Assembly (NCBI GenBank): GCA_001872625.1 | Contig: MNXP01000034.1 | Span: 1 to 44,268 of the forward strand | Length of the DNA: 44,268 nucleotides | Reading direction: 5' to 3' | From: Bacteroidetes bacterium CG2_30_33_31 | GTDB lineage: Bacteria > Bacteroidota > Bacteroidia > Bacteroidales > UBA1556 | The notes under the pieces: model-generated | Databases searched by the model: none | Told to the model about the DNA's origin: nothing | What the model saw: only the letters and a program-made list of their open reading frames with translations | Shown here: positions 23,277-31,576 of the stretch, piece by piece | Numbering within the stretch: position 1 is the stretch's first letter | Layout: each line of letters opens with the position of its first letter | Position numbers and translations under genes: made by a program

Positions 23277-23964
23277 AATTGATAGATTTTGTTTGAAAGA
23301 AATATCCAACTCCTTTCACGGTTTTTATGATGTTATCATCAATTTTTGATCTCAATTTTCTAATGTGCACATCGATAGTTCTTTCGCCTACTACCACATC
23401 ATCTCCCCATACTTTTGAATATATATCATCTCGTTCAAAAACTTTTCCTGGTTTGGAGGCGAGCAAGCTTAACAATTCAAATTCTTTCTTCGAAAGATTT
23501 ATAGATTTATTATTTTTCATCACCAAATATTTTTCCTTATCAATAATTAGGGAATTGCTGTCGTCGATATTGAAATTTTGAATTCCCAACACATTAATTT
23601 TTCTGCGAAGCAAAGCTTTCACTTTAGATACCAGAATATTTGGCCTTATCGGTTTTGTTATGTACTCATCAGCACCAGCTTGATAACCTGCAATTTGCGA
23701 ATAATCTTCGCTTCTTGCTGTAAGTAGAACTATCATAATATTTCTTAACTCATCATGCTTTCTTATTTCCTTAGTTGCTTCAATACCATCAACATCGGAC
23801 ATCATTACATCCATGATTATAAGTTCTGGATTCCACACTTTGCACTTTTCGAGTACCGTGCTTCCATCATTTAACTGGTTCACCTCAAAGCCTTCTTTCT
23901 CAAGATTGTAACTTAAAAATGCCAATATATCGGGGTCGTCATCTACTAAAAGAATTTTGCTCAT
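23257..23964 (-). CDS. OmpR/PhoB family response regulator
   Basis: This 235-residue regulator has a receiver domain with acidic DDD at 8-10, phospho-acceptor Asp52 in IIMDVMMSD and the conserved Lys in EYITKPIRPN. A winged-helix DNA-binding domain follows from about residue 130 (LSKKEFELLSLLASKPGKVFERDDI, GERTIDVHIRKLRSKI, TVKGVGYFF). These features and length fit PhoB/PhoP regulators. No kinase gene is adjacent. Its promoter carries three direct repeats at 11-base spacing that look like a PhoP box, which suggests autoregulation and supports a phosphate-type role. It converges on mnmD. Confidence 0.9.
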   Translation of the reverse strand: MSKILLVDDDPDILAFLSYNLEKEGFEVNQLNDGSTVLEKCKVWNPELIIMDVMMSDVDGIEATKEIRKHDELRNIMIVLLTARSEDYSQIAGYQAGADEYITKPIRPNILVSKVKALLRRKINVLGIQNFNIDDSNSLIIDKEKYLVMKNNKSINLSKKEFELLSLLASKPGKVFERDDIYSKVWGDDVVVGERTIDVHIRKLRSKIDDNIIKTVKGVGYFFQTKSINFNDSDL

Positions 23965-23984
23965 TTATATTAATTTTATGTCTG

Positions 23985-23992
23985 CAAAAATA
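23985..23992 (-). promoter_or_regulatory. Candidate -7 box of the PhoB-like regulator
   Basis: TATTTTTG on the minus strand fits TAnnTTTG and lies 20 bases before the ATG at 23964. The -33 region is occupied by the repeat operator, with no TTG there, which is what an activator-dependent promoter would show. Confidence 0.5.
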
Positions 23993-24001
23993 TCATTTAT
24001 A

Positions 24002-24029
24002 GGTTAATTTATTGTTAACTAAAGGTTAA
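24002..24029 (-). promoter_or_regulatory. PhoP-box-like triple repeat
   Basis: On the minus strand TTAACC-N5-TTAACA-N5-TTAACC is read, with repeat starts exactly 11 bases apart (GTTAA at 24003, 24014 and 24025 on the plus strand). OmpR/PhoB dimers bind direct repeats on one helix face at this spacing, and the Bacillus PhoP box is TTAACA-like with N5 spacers. It stands directly upstream of the -7 box. Confidence 0.6.
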
Positions 24030-24208
24030 GGATACGCTGCTAATTAGCTATTGAGAATCGCTTTTAGGTGAAATTGTAATTTCAAAATATTTCACTGAAT
24101 TTTTTTGACAATTTAATTTTATAGATTTAAAATTATTTTTTTTATAATACTGTTTTTTATTAGAATTTTAATTCTATAAAATTGTTATTTTTGTTGAAGC
24201 ACAAATAT

Positions 24209-24216
24209 TATTTTTG
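24209..24216 (+). promoter_or_regulatory. Candidate -7 box for the superoxide reductase
   Basis: TATTTTTG fits TAnnTTTG; the message would have a leader of about 60 bases before the ATG at 24284. The rest of the spacer from 24030 on is AT-rich without further structure that I can see. Confidence 0.4.
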
Positions 24217-24283
24217 CTAATAGAAGATTTCACAATTATCTTAAAATTTACTGTGGGGAATAATTGAATTTTAAATATATATT

Positions 24284-24808
24284 ATGCAAAGAAGAGATGT
24301 TTTAAAGAGGATTGGAATGGCTTCAGTAATTGGAGTTAGTGGGATTGTTGCTTATGCATGCAAAAGCAATTCAGATGATGAAGCCGAAGAGCAGGCCGCT
24401 ATGGATGCTGCCATGAAGGATTCCAAAAAGACAGTTCTTAGTGAAAGAGATAAGCTGATAGTAAATAGGAATAAGAATGGATTTGCCGATCCTAAAAATC
24501 CTACTGAGGCCGAATTGAAGCACACACCAGAAATTACCATTGGGAAAGTTGATGCCGATGGCTTTGCTATTGTATCTGTAGTTGTTGGTTCAAAAGGAGT
24601 AGTACATCCGGCCACAGCCGAGCATTGGATAGATTATCTTACTTTTTTTGTAAATGACCAAAAGAAATCTCACATTGAAAATGAAAATGGAGAGATAAGG
24701 GGTTTTGCTCAATTCTCCTATAAACTTAAGGCTGGCGATATAGTTAAAGTCGAATCTGGGTGCAATTTGCACGGTATATGGGAAAGTTCAATGGTATTTA
24801 TTGGATAA
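24284..24808 (+). CDS. Exported superoxide reductase (neelaredoxin-type) lipoprotein
   Basis: This 174-residue protein is a one-iron superoxide reductase. All five ligands of the His4Cys centre are present with family spacing: His80 (KHTPEI), His108 and His114 (HPATAEHW), Cys160 and His163 (CNLHGIW). The conserved Lys before His80 is also kept. It reduces superoxide to hydrogen peroxide. Uncommonly, the domain follows an N-terminal export signal that combines a twin-arginine-like start (RRDVLKRIG), a hydrophobic core and a lipobox YAC (Cys26), plus an acidic-Ala linker of about 50 residues. The enzyme should therefore sit on the outer side of the cytoplasmic membrane or on the outer membrane. 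The desulforedoxin domain of class I enzymes is absent. Confidence 0.88.
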   Translation: MQRRDVLKRIGMASVIGVSGIVAYACKSNSDDEAEEQAAMDAAMKDSKKTVLSERDKLIVNRNKNGFADPKNPTEAELKHTPEITIGKVDADGFAIVSVVVGSKGVVHPATAEHWIDYLTFFVNDQKKSHIENENGEIRGFAQFSYKLKAGDIVKVESGCNLHGIWESSMVFIG

Positions 24809-24905
24809 AAATTTTAGTAGCTATTAATTACTAATTTGTGTTTTTAAAATTCTTATCTTTACTTTCTTTTGTTTCAGGTATCCGAATTTAAAGAAAAAAA
24901 CATCT

Positions 24906-25247
24906 TTATTCTCTATATTTACAGCAGCTTGGAAGTTTATTATAAACTTCATCTTTGGCTTTATAGTTTTTGGTGTCGTGTCCAACTTTGGCCTCTGCTT
25001 TTTCAATAGCGTCTAAATTAGTTTTAGACTCATCATAAAAAACTACCAAAATATGGGTGTTTTTATTCCAAATTGCTTTTTCTACACCGCTTTTTTTTGC
25101 GGCTTTTTCAATTCTGTCTTTGCACATACTGCAAGCACCATTTACCCATAAGCTGTCTTGATGAATTATTTTGTCGGTAGCTTTAATCTCATTGGGAAAG
25201 ATGATTCCAAAGATTATAAAAGCAAAAATTGTAATTAAGTTCTTCAT
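24906..25247 (-). CDS. Periplasmic heavy-metal-associated (HMA) domain protein
   Basis: This 113-residue protein has a signal peptide (LITIFAFIIFGIIFPNEIKA) and an HMA ferredoxin-like fold. The metal site is Cys39-Ser-Met-Cys42 in GACSMCKDRIEKAAKK, comparable to the CxxC of MerP and copper chaperones. A second Cys pair ends the protein (CCKYRE, Cys108-109). Such proteins bind copper or other soft metals outside the cytoplasm. It lies 15 bases after the flavin reductase gene and could be the last gene of the homogentisate operon or have its own promoter. Confidence 0.85.
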   Translation of the reverse strand: MKNLITIFAFIIFGIIFPNEIKATDKIIHQDSLWVNGACSMCKDRIEKAAKKSGVEKAIWNKNTHILVVFYDESKTNLDAIEKAEAKVGHDTKNYKAKDEVYNKLPSCCKYRE

Positions 25248-25262
25248 TATAAAATAGTTTTA

Positions 25263-26096
25263 TTATTTATTAATAAGCCAATTTAAAGCTTTTAGAACCT
25301 CACCATTAGCAATCATTGAGCTTGCCATGGCAAAATGAGATTCGGATAGTGAGATAAGTCTCTTATGATTTACTAAGGGCAATTTTTCTACAGAAGCCAA
25401 TTGAGCAAGTTCATTTCCAGTAAGATAAATGCTTGTTTTAATTTCCTGCGGAAGAGCATCTATGCCAATTCCCACACTTGAGATTGGTTTTCTAATGGTA
25501 AACAAAGATTCCTTATTTGCTTTTATATAGTCATCACCGCCCATTCGCCCAACAACTTGAAATTTTTGGTAGTTGATGCTTCCATCTTCATTCAAAATCT
25601 TCTCATTTAAATGAATTATGTTAATATGACAAATGATAAGATTTCCAGCGCCACCTTTGTCTCCTAACTCTATCACTTGTTGTACTTTGCATTCAAATTG
25701 AATAGGAGATTCTTTAACTCTAAAAGGCCTTACACTTTCGGAAGCTATGGCTGTAAAACCAGCTTTTTCAAACTCATTAACGCCTCTTGGAAAATCGGAA
25801 CTCGACAAACTCATCTGCTGAACAATATCGTAAGTAACCACATTTATAACTACTTCGGGAACTTGTTTCACATTATCATAGGTATGTTTTGTGGTATTAT
25901 CGCGACCCCGTCGAGCAGGTGAAAAAATTAAAATCGGTGGATTTGAGCTGAATGCATTGAAAAAACTAAAAGGAGAAAGATTTGGATTTCCATCATTATC
26001 GATGGTGGAAGCGAAAGCAATAGGTCGCGGAGCAACTGCTCCAAGCAATATTGATTGTATTTCGCGTGATGATGCTGTTGAAGTATCTATTTTCAT
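25263..26096 (-). CDS. Flavin reductase-like FMN-binding split-barrel protein
   Basis: This 277-residue protein belongs to the flavin-reductase-like/flavoredoxin group: GAVAPRPIAFASTIDNDGNPNLSPFSFFNAFSS is the FMN-binding segment, followed by IFSPARRGRDNTTKHTYDNV and a barrel ending in GRMGGDDYIKA. The C-terminal helical extension is longer than in short reductases. It is encoded five bases after fahA, so it belongs to the tyrosine-degradation operon. Its reaction there is unknown: none of the three neighbouring enzymes needs reduced flavin. Confidence 0.85.
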   Translation of the reverse strand: MKIDTSTASSREIQSILLGAVAPRPIAFASTIDNDGNPNLSPFSFFNAFSSNPPILIFSPARRGRDNTTKHTYDNVKQVPEVVINVVTYDIVQQMSLSSSDFPRGVNEFEKAGFTAIASESVRPFRVKESPIQFECKVQQVIELGDKGGAGNLIICHINIIHLNEKILNEDGSINYQKFQVVGRMGGDDYIKANKESLFTIRKPISSVGIGIDALPQEIKTSIYLTGNELAQLASVEKLPLVNHKRLISLSESHFAMASSMIANGEVLKALNWLINK

Positions 26097-26101
26097 CTTA
26101 A

Positions 26102-27361
26102 CTACTTTGCTGGTAGAATTTTAGTAATATTTTCCCCGAAACCAATTCTCAAACCATTTTTTTCAGCATAGGCTTTTATGATGATGGTATCATAATCTTC
26201 GAGAAATTTTCTTGTACTGCCATCATTAAGTTTGATTTCCTTTTTTCCTGACCAGCATAGTTCTAAGAGGGACCCATAAGAATCTTCTGTAGGTCCACTG
26301 ATTGTGCCAGAAGCGTAGAGGTCGCCACTATTTATATTGCAACCGTTAACAGTCTGGTGAGCAAGCTGCTGGGCGATATTCCAATATAAATATTTATGGT
26401 TCGATTGGCTAATTAAATTTGCTTTTTTGCCCTCAGGTTGCAGATAAACTTCCAATTTAATATCAAAATTTCTTTTGCCCTTTGTTTGAAGGTAAGGCAG
26501 TACTGGAGGCTCCTGTTTTGGCCCAATAACTCGGAAAGGTTCAAGAGCATCGAGAGTTATAATCCAAGGGGATAAAATTGAACCGAAGTTTTTGCCTAAA
26601 AATGGTCCTAATGGAACATATTCCCATTTCTGAATATCTCTTGCCGAAAGGTCGTTGAAAATGCTTAATCCAAATATGTATTCTTCAGCTTCATTTGCGC
26701 TAATGCTTTCGCCTAAGTTTGTAGATTTATTGGTGATAAATGCCATTTCGAGTTCTATATCCAATAGCCGGGATGCTGCAAAAATTGGTGGATCTTCATC
26801 CTTTGGTTTTATTTGCCCTTTTGGACGGTGTATATTGGTGCCAGAAACTACAATTGAAGAACTGCGCCCATGATAGCCAATGGGTAAATGACGCCAGTTA
26901 GGCAATAAAGCATTATTAGGATTGCGAAACATAATGCCCACATTTGTAGCATGTTCGATGCTAGAATAAAAATCTGTGTAATCGCCAATTCTTACCGGCA
27001 AAAGCATTTCCACCTCATCAATATCAAATAGAACCTGCGAACGAAGAATAGCATTATGCTGCAAATCTTCGTTTTCAATAGTAAAAATTTCTACTATTCG
27101 AGTTCTTACTTTTCTGCAAATATCTTTGCCTAATTCCATGAAAGAGTTGAGTTTGTCTTCGTAAAAAACGCTTACATCAAAATTTAAGTCATCGAAATAA
27201 TTATTTTCCGCCAAAAGGCTTAGGTCAACAATTTTATTGCCTATACGAGTTCCACATCGCCCATCGCCCATCTTGGTCTTGAAGATTCCAAAGGGGATAT
27301 TTTCAATTGGGAAATCGCTATCTTTTGCAACTGGTATCCAAGATTTTATGTTTTTGTTCAA
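26102..27361 (-). CDS. fahA: Fumarylacetoacetase
   Basis: This 419-residue enzyme carries out the last step of tyrosine degradation, splitting fumarylacetoacetate into fumarate and acetoacetate. The metal and catalytic residues of the mammalian enzyme are all found with a constant offset of +4: Asp130 and His137 in DYTDFYSSIEHATNVG, Glu203 and Glu205 in LLDIELEMAF, and Asp237 in FNDLSARDIQKWE. The N-terminal SH3-like domain is present, and the length is standard. The bacterial protein accepts linear substrate directly because no maleylacetoacetate isomerase is encoded nearby; the isomerase may be elsewhere. It lies between hppD and the flavin reductase gene. Confidence 0.96.
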   Translation of the reverse strand: MNKNIKSWIPVAKDSDFPIENIPFGIFKTKMGDGRCGTRIGNKIVDLSLLAENNYFDDLNFDVSVFYEDKLNSFMELGKDICRKVRTRIVEIFTIENEDLQHNAILRSQVLFDIDEVEMLLPVRIGDYTDFYSSIEHATNVGIMFRNPNNALLPNWRHLPIGYHGRSSSIVVSGTNIHRPKGQIKPKDEDPPIFAASRLLDIELEMAFITNKSTNLGESISANEAEEYIFGLSIFNDLSARDIQKWEYVPLGPFLGKNFGSILSPWIITLDALEPFRVIGPKQEPPVLPYLQTKGKRNFDIKLEVYLQPEGKKANLISQSNHKYLYWNIAQQLAHQTVNGCNINSGDLYASGTISGPTEDSYGSLLELCWSGKKEIKLNDGSTRKFLEDYDTIIIKAYAEKNGLRIGFGENITKILPAK

Positions 27362-27436
27362 TTTATTTATATTTTAAATTTATCAAATATCAACAAGTTC
27401 AAAGCTATTAAAAAGTTAATATTCACTTTTAATCTG

Positions 27437-28531
27437 CTACAAAGTTCCTCTTTTCCCTTGTTCCAATTCAATTGACTCGAACAGAGCTTTGAAATTGCCT
27501 TTACCAAAAGATTTTGCTCCTTTACGTTGAATTATTTCAAAGAAGAATGTTGGCCTATCCTGCATAGGTTTAGTAAAAAGTTGCAAAAGATAACCTTCTT
27601 CATCGCGGTCAATTAAAATTCTATGGGCTTTTAATATCTCCAAATCTTCTTCAATGACACCAACTCTGTCAATAACAGTATCATAGTAGGAATCTGGCAC
27701 ATCCAAAAAATCCACTCCGCGACTTCTTAAAGAGTTAATGGTGGCTATAATATTGTTGGTTGCCAAAGCCACATGTTGAGGTCCAGCGCCCATATAAAAG
27801 TCAAGAAACTCTTCAATTTGAGATTTTTTTAATCCTTTTGCTGGCTCATTTATTGGAAATTTAATTCTGAAATTATCGTTAGTCATAACCTTAGATTTCA
27901 GAGCTGTATATTGTGTTGAGATATCTTTATCATCAAAAGAAATTAGTTGTTCGAAACCAAAAATATTATGGTAATAATCTGCCACTTTATCCATTTCGCC
28001 CCAGCCAACATTGCCAACAATATGATCTACAAAGAGTAATCCTGTATTTTCAGGATTATAATCTGTTTGCCATTTTACATAACCAGGAAGAAAGATGCCG
28101 TTATAATTTTTGCGTTCGATAAACATGTGAACTGTTTCTCCATAAGTATAAACACCTGCAGTAACTACTTCACCATCTGTGTCACTTATTACTTTGGGTT
28201 CTTGGTAAGATTTAGCTCCTTTTGAAGTAGTTTCTTGGTAAGATTTTGTGGCGTCGTCAACCCAAAGAGCAATAATTTTTACGCCATCGCCATGAAGTTT
28301 CTGGTGTTCGGCTACCAGCGACTTTGGATTCAATGCAGCGGTAAGTACAAAAGTAATTTTATCCTGACGCAGCACATAGGAAGTGGAATCTTTTCTGCCA
28401 GTTTCTAAGCCAGCATAGGCAAGTGGCTTAAAACCAAATGCTGATTGATAAAAATGAGCTGCTTGTTTTGCATTTCCAACATAGAATTCTACATAATCTG
28501 TCCCAATGATTGGCAAACTTTTTTGATTCAT
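27437..28531 (-). CDS. hppD: 4-hydroxyphenylpyruvate dioxygenase
   Basis: This 364-residue Fe(II) dioxygenase of the vicinal-oxygen-chelate fold turns 4-hydroxyphenylpyruvate into homogentisate. The iron ligands can be read as His170 (VDHIVGNV), His253 (GPQHVALAT) and Glu332 (FFEIIQRKG). The C-terminal KGNFKALFESIELEQGKRG is the gating helix typical of the enzyme. The N-terminal non-catalytic repeat (DYVEFYVGNAKQAAHFY) is kept. It starts nine bases after hmgA. Confidence 0.96.
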   Translation of the reverse strand: MNQKSLPIIGTDYVEFYVGNAKQAAHFYQSAFGFKPLAYAGLETGRKDSTSYVLRQDKITFVLTAALNPKSLVAEHQKLHGDGVKIIALWVDDATKSYQETTSKGAKSYQEPKVISDTDGEVVTAGVYTYGETVHMFIERKNYNGIFLPGYVKWQTDYNPENTGLLFVDHIVGNVGWGEMDKVADYYHNIFGFEQLISFDDKDISTQYTALKSKVMTNDNFRIKFPINEPAKGLKKSQIEEFLDFYMGAGPQHVALATNNIIATINSLRSRGVDFLDVPDSYYDTVIDRVGVIEEDLEILKAHRILIDRDEEGYLLQLFTKPMQDRPTFFFEIIQRKGAKSFGKGNFKALFESIELEQGKRGTL

Positions 28532-28540
28532 ATAATTTTG

Positions 28541-29707
28541 TTATTTATTGTTTTCTAACCACGATTTATAATAATCTTTCACTTCAATTTTTGCTGCCAT
28601 AGCAGTCATTTTTAGAGGTCTAAAAGTGTCCACCATTACAGCTAATTCTTGTGTTTCTTTTTTACCGATACTGCGTTCAGCAGCGCCAGGATGTGGCCCA
28701 TGAACTACACCCATTGGATGCAAGGTTATTTGCCCTTTTGCAATATTGTTTCTGCTCATAAACTCACCATCGACATAGTAAAGGACTTCGTCGCTATCAA
28801 TATTTGCATGATTATAAGGTGCTGGAACTGAGTTTTCATGATAATCGTAAAGCCTTGGTACAAAAGCGCATAAAACCGCACCATCACATTCCCAAGTTTG
28901 ATGTATTGGTGGAGGTAAATGCAATTTTCCAGTAATAGGTGAAAAATCATGAATGGAAAATGCATAAGGATAATAACAACCATCCCAACCTACAAGGTCG
29001 AATGGATGTGCTTGATAATGATATGGATATAACTTATTATCGCGCTTTATTACAACCTTGAAATCTCCCAATTCTTCATGAGTTTCAAGATTTTCAGGAA
29101 GTTTGATATCGCGCTCATAAATTGGGGAGTGTTCTAAAAGTTGACCATTAGAGTTCAAATATTTTTTAGGAAATCGATATGGAGTGGTTGATTCTACTAT
29201 GAATAATCTATTTTCAGAAGTTTTAAAATTTAACTGAAAAATAACACCTTTGGGAATTATTATCTGATCACCATAGTTAAATTTGATAGAACCAAACATA
29301 CTTTTTAACAAGCCTTCACCTTGATGAATGAAAATCATTTCCCATGCCTGTGAATTTTTATAGAAATAATCTTTCATAGATTTTCGCGGTGCAGCAAGGC
29401 TTATTAGGATTTCATCATTTCCTAAGATTGCTGTTCTGCTGTCTAAAAAATCATCTTTTGGCTCAATATCAAAACCTTGAAAACTACGATTTACCATCAA
29501 ATCATTATCAACAAAATTTGGTTTTATATCTTTCGTTTTTTCTATATCTAAAACTAAAGTAGGCCGGTGTGTATGATAAGTAAGTGAATAATCGCTCGAA
29601 AATCCTTCCGAAGAAATAAGTTGCTCTGGATACAAACTGCCGTCAGCATTACAGAAAGCTATATGTCGTTTTAAGGGCAGCTTGCCAATTTTATGATATC
29701 TTGCCAT
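28541..29707 (-). CDS. hmgA: Homogentisate 1,2-dioxygenase
   Basis: This 388-residue cupin dioxygenase opens the ring of homogentisate to maleylacetoacetate. Characteristic segments are PFDLVGWDGCYYPYAFSIHDFSPITG and the C-terminal HPMGVVHGPHPGAAERSIG. Likely iron ligands are His300, Glu307 (NHANIDSDE) and His336 (VVHGPH). This is shorter than the animal and proteobacterial enzymes (about 430-445) and has a different ligand loop, as in the other Bacteroidota-type enzymes I know. It is the first gene of the operon hmgA-hppD-fahA-flavin reductase. Confidence 0.93.
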   Translation of the reverse strand: MARYHKIGKLPLKRHIAFCNADGSLYPEQLISSEGFSSDYSLTYHTHRPTLVLDIEKTKDIKPNFVDNDLMVNRSFQGFDIEPKDDFLDSRTAILGNDEILISLAAPRKSMKDYFYKNSQAWEMIFIHQGEGLLKSMFGSIKFNYGDQIIIPKGVIFQLNFKTSENRLFIVESTTPYRFPKKYLNSNGQLLEHSPIYERDIKLPENLETHEELGDFKVVIKRDNKLYPYHYQAHPFDLVGWDGCYYPYAFSIHDFSPITGKLHLPPPIHQTWECDGAVLCAFVPRLYDYHENSVPAPYNHANIDSDEVLYYVDGEFMSRNNIAKGQITLHPMGVVHGPHPGAAERSIGKKETQELAVMVDTFRPLKMTAMAAKIEVKDYYKSWLENNK

Positions 29708-29731
29708 AAGATCTTAAAAATTATTATGAGG

Positions 29732-29739
29732 CAAATATA
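29732..29739 (-). promoter_or_regulatory. Candidate -7 box of the homogentisate operon
   Basis: TATATTTG on the minus strand fits TAnnTTTG and lies 24 bases before the hmgA ATG. A TTTG at 29768-29765 is 25 bases farther upstream, longer than the usual spacing. Confidence 0.45.
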
Positions 29740-30199
29740 AAGAAAATCAGCTATAAACTGTTGTCAAATGCTAAAATATAACATATATGATAATTAAAAT
29801 AAATATGTAAACTTTATTGAAGAATGTGACACAGATTGTATGCTTCGAAAATCGGAATTTTATTTTTCTAATAATTTATGATTATTTTGATATTTGAAAC
29901 CTCTTTGATACAATTCGTGAAACGAATGTTCGACAACATATATTCACATTAAAAATGCGTTTTCAATTGTATCTACTTATAAGATGGCATATTGTTCATC
30001 TGATAAATTATCTGGAGATATAAATATAATTATTTATACGACAAAGATTTTATTAATATAAATAGGGTATAATCTGATTTAACATTCTGTTTATCGAAAA
30101 TATATTGATTTTTAATCGGATAATTAAAACACTGAAATAATCGAAAAAAGTATTTACTTTGTAGCCAATAAGGAGATTGGATTAACTATAAACGCGATT
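29740..30199. other. Intergenic region without recognised genes
   Basis: This AT-rich spacer lies between divergent hmgA and the methyltransferase gene. It holds one small inverted repeat, ATTCGT-GAA-ACGAAT at 29913-29927, which could be an operator, since it has no T run to be a terminator. No coding frame, RNA gene or repeat family was recognised. Confidence 0.5.
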
Positions 30200-30967
30200 A
30201 TGAAGGATATTATTAAAAATTTATTTTTTAAACTTTGGTATTGGTATATCAGCACAATAGATAAAAATGCACAAGTTATTTTTATGAATTATGGATATTC
30301 AAAAGATGAAAAAAAACTGGAGTTAAAGCCTGAAGATGAGCCAAACAGATATTCAATTCAACTTTATAATAATACTGCCGCTGGAGTAGATGTTAGTGGT
30401 AAAGATATTTTGGAAGTAGGTTGTGGTAGAGGCGGAGGTTTGTCATATGTAAATCGGTATCTTTCGCCAAAAACTGTTACAGGCGTTGATCTGAACAAAA
30501 AAGCTATTCAGTTTTGCAAACAGCATTACACGGAAGTTAATAGTAAATTTTTTCAAGCTGATGCTCAAAAATTACCTTTTGCTAATGCTTCATTTGATAT
30601 GGTTTTGAATGTAGAGTCGTCTCATAGATATCCCCAAGTGGATGTATTTCTTGCCGAAGTTTATAGGGTTTTAAGACCAGAAGGTCTGATATTGTTTACG
30701 GATTTTCGACAAAAAAAAGATATGGAACTTCTTGATAAACAGATTGATGAAGTGGGTTTTAAATTTGTTCAAAAGATAAATATTAATAATGAAGTTGTAG
30801 AATCTTTAACCTTATCAACTCCTGAAAGAACTGCATTAATTAAAAAATTAGTTCCTGGTTTTCTTCAGGATTTGGCACATAATTTTGCAGGCACTAAAGG
30901 TTCCTCAACATATAATAGGTTTGAAAGTCGTTATTTTGAGTACGTTCATTATATCCTTAAAAAATAA
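30200..30967 (+). CDS. Class I SAM-dependent methyltransferase
   Basis: This 255-residue protein has a full Rossmann methyltransferase core: motif I DILEVGCGRGGG at residues 69-80, motif II VTGVDLN, FFQADAQKLPFANASFDMVLNVESSH and VYRVLRPEGLILFTDF. A Trp/Tyr-rich N-terminal helix (FFKLWYWYIST) could contact membranes. The pattern is that of UbiE-like and lipid or polyketide methyltransferases; the acceptor is unknown. It is coupled, with three bases between, to an acyltransferase gene, which suggests a lipid substrate. Confidence 0.85.
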   Translation: MKDIIKNLFFKLWYWYISTIDKNAQVIFMNYGYSKDEKKLELKPEDEPNRYSIQLYNNTAAGVDVSGKDILEVGCGRGGGLSYVNRYLSPKTVTGVDLNKKAIQFCKQHYTEVNSKFFQADAQKLPFANASFDMVLNVESSHRYPQVDVFLAEVYRVLRPEGLILFTDFRQKKDMELLDKQIDEVGFKFVQKININNEVVESLTLSTPERTALIKKLVPGFLQDLAHNFAGTKGSSTYNRFESRYFEYVHYILKK

Positions 30968-30970
30968 AAT

Positions 30971-31519
30971 ATGAAGCTGCTTTCAGTTATTTTAATGAAA
31001 ATTGTAGGATGGAAAAAAGTTGGCGAAATGCCATCTTTAGAAAAATCTGTTTTGATTTTCGCTCCTCATACGACTTATTGGGATGGGTTTTATGGCAAAT
31101 TATTTCTTATGCAGCTTGATATGGGTTACAAATTTCTCTCTAAAAAAGAATTTTTCAGATTTCCATTAAATATCTTTTTTACGCTTTATGGGTCTATACC
31201 CGTTTCAAAAGATAAAGAATTTGTGGAAGAAGTTGTGGAACTTTTCAAATCAAAGAGAATCTTGCATATTGTGCTTTCTCCCGAAGGGCAAATGGCTCGA
31301 ACCGACCACTGGAAAAAGGGATTTTATTATATGGCTAACAAAGCAAACGTGCCAATTGTTGTAGGGTACATGGATTACAAAAAGAAAGAAATGGGCATCA
31401 AAGGCGTGATTTATAATACCGATGATGTAGGTGAAACAATGAGACAGATTTGCGCTATGTATAAAGATGTCAGTGGAAAATATCCTGAGAAATTTGCCTT
31501 AGACAAAAGATATAGCTAA
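30971..31519 (+). CDS. PlsC-like lysophospholipid acyltransferase
   Basis: This 182-residue protein has the acyltransferase motifs HxxxxD (His33-Asp38 in APHTTYWDG), a GSIPVSK block and SPEGQMARTDHWKKGFYYMA, which replaces the EGTR motif of classical PlsC. Proteins of this short group acylate glycerolipid-type acceptors, but the substrate of this clade is not established. It follows the methyltransferase by three bases. A paralogue of the same length is encoded at 35975-36511. There is no membrane span apart from the hydrophobic N-terminus. Confidence 0.85.
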   Translation: MKLLSVILMKIVGWKKVGEMPSLEKSVLIFAPHTTYWDGFYGKLFLMQLDMGYKFLSKKEFFRFPLNIFFTLYGSIPVSKDKEFVEEVVELFKSKRILHIVLSPEGQMARTDHWKKGFYYMANKANVPIVVGYMDYKKKEMGIKGVIYNTDDVGETMRQICAMYKDVSGKYPEKFALDKRYS

Positions 31520-31576
31520 AATGAACATGCTTTTCATATTAAAAGCCTTATTTGAAAAATCTATCCTTCAATTTAT

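Noticed and set aside
24824-25006. Short minus-strand open frame beyond the superoxide reductase gene
   Set aside because: It overlaps the 3' end of the HMA gene in another frame and resembles no protein.
29913-29927. Inverted repeat ATTCGT-GAA-ACGAAT as a terminator
   Set aside because: It has no T run, no gene ends near it, and such a short repeat may occur by chance.
30165-30180. AGGAGA before the methyltransferase gene as a ribosome binding site
   Set aside because: It lies over 20 bases from the ATG, too far for a Shine-Dalgarno site, and the other genes here lack such sites.
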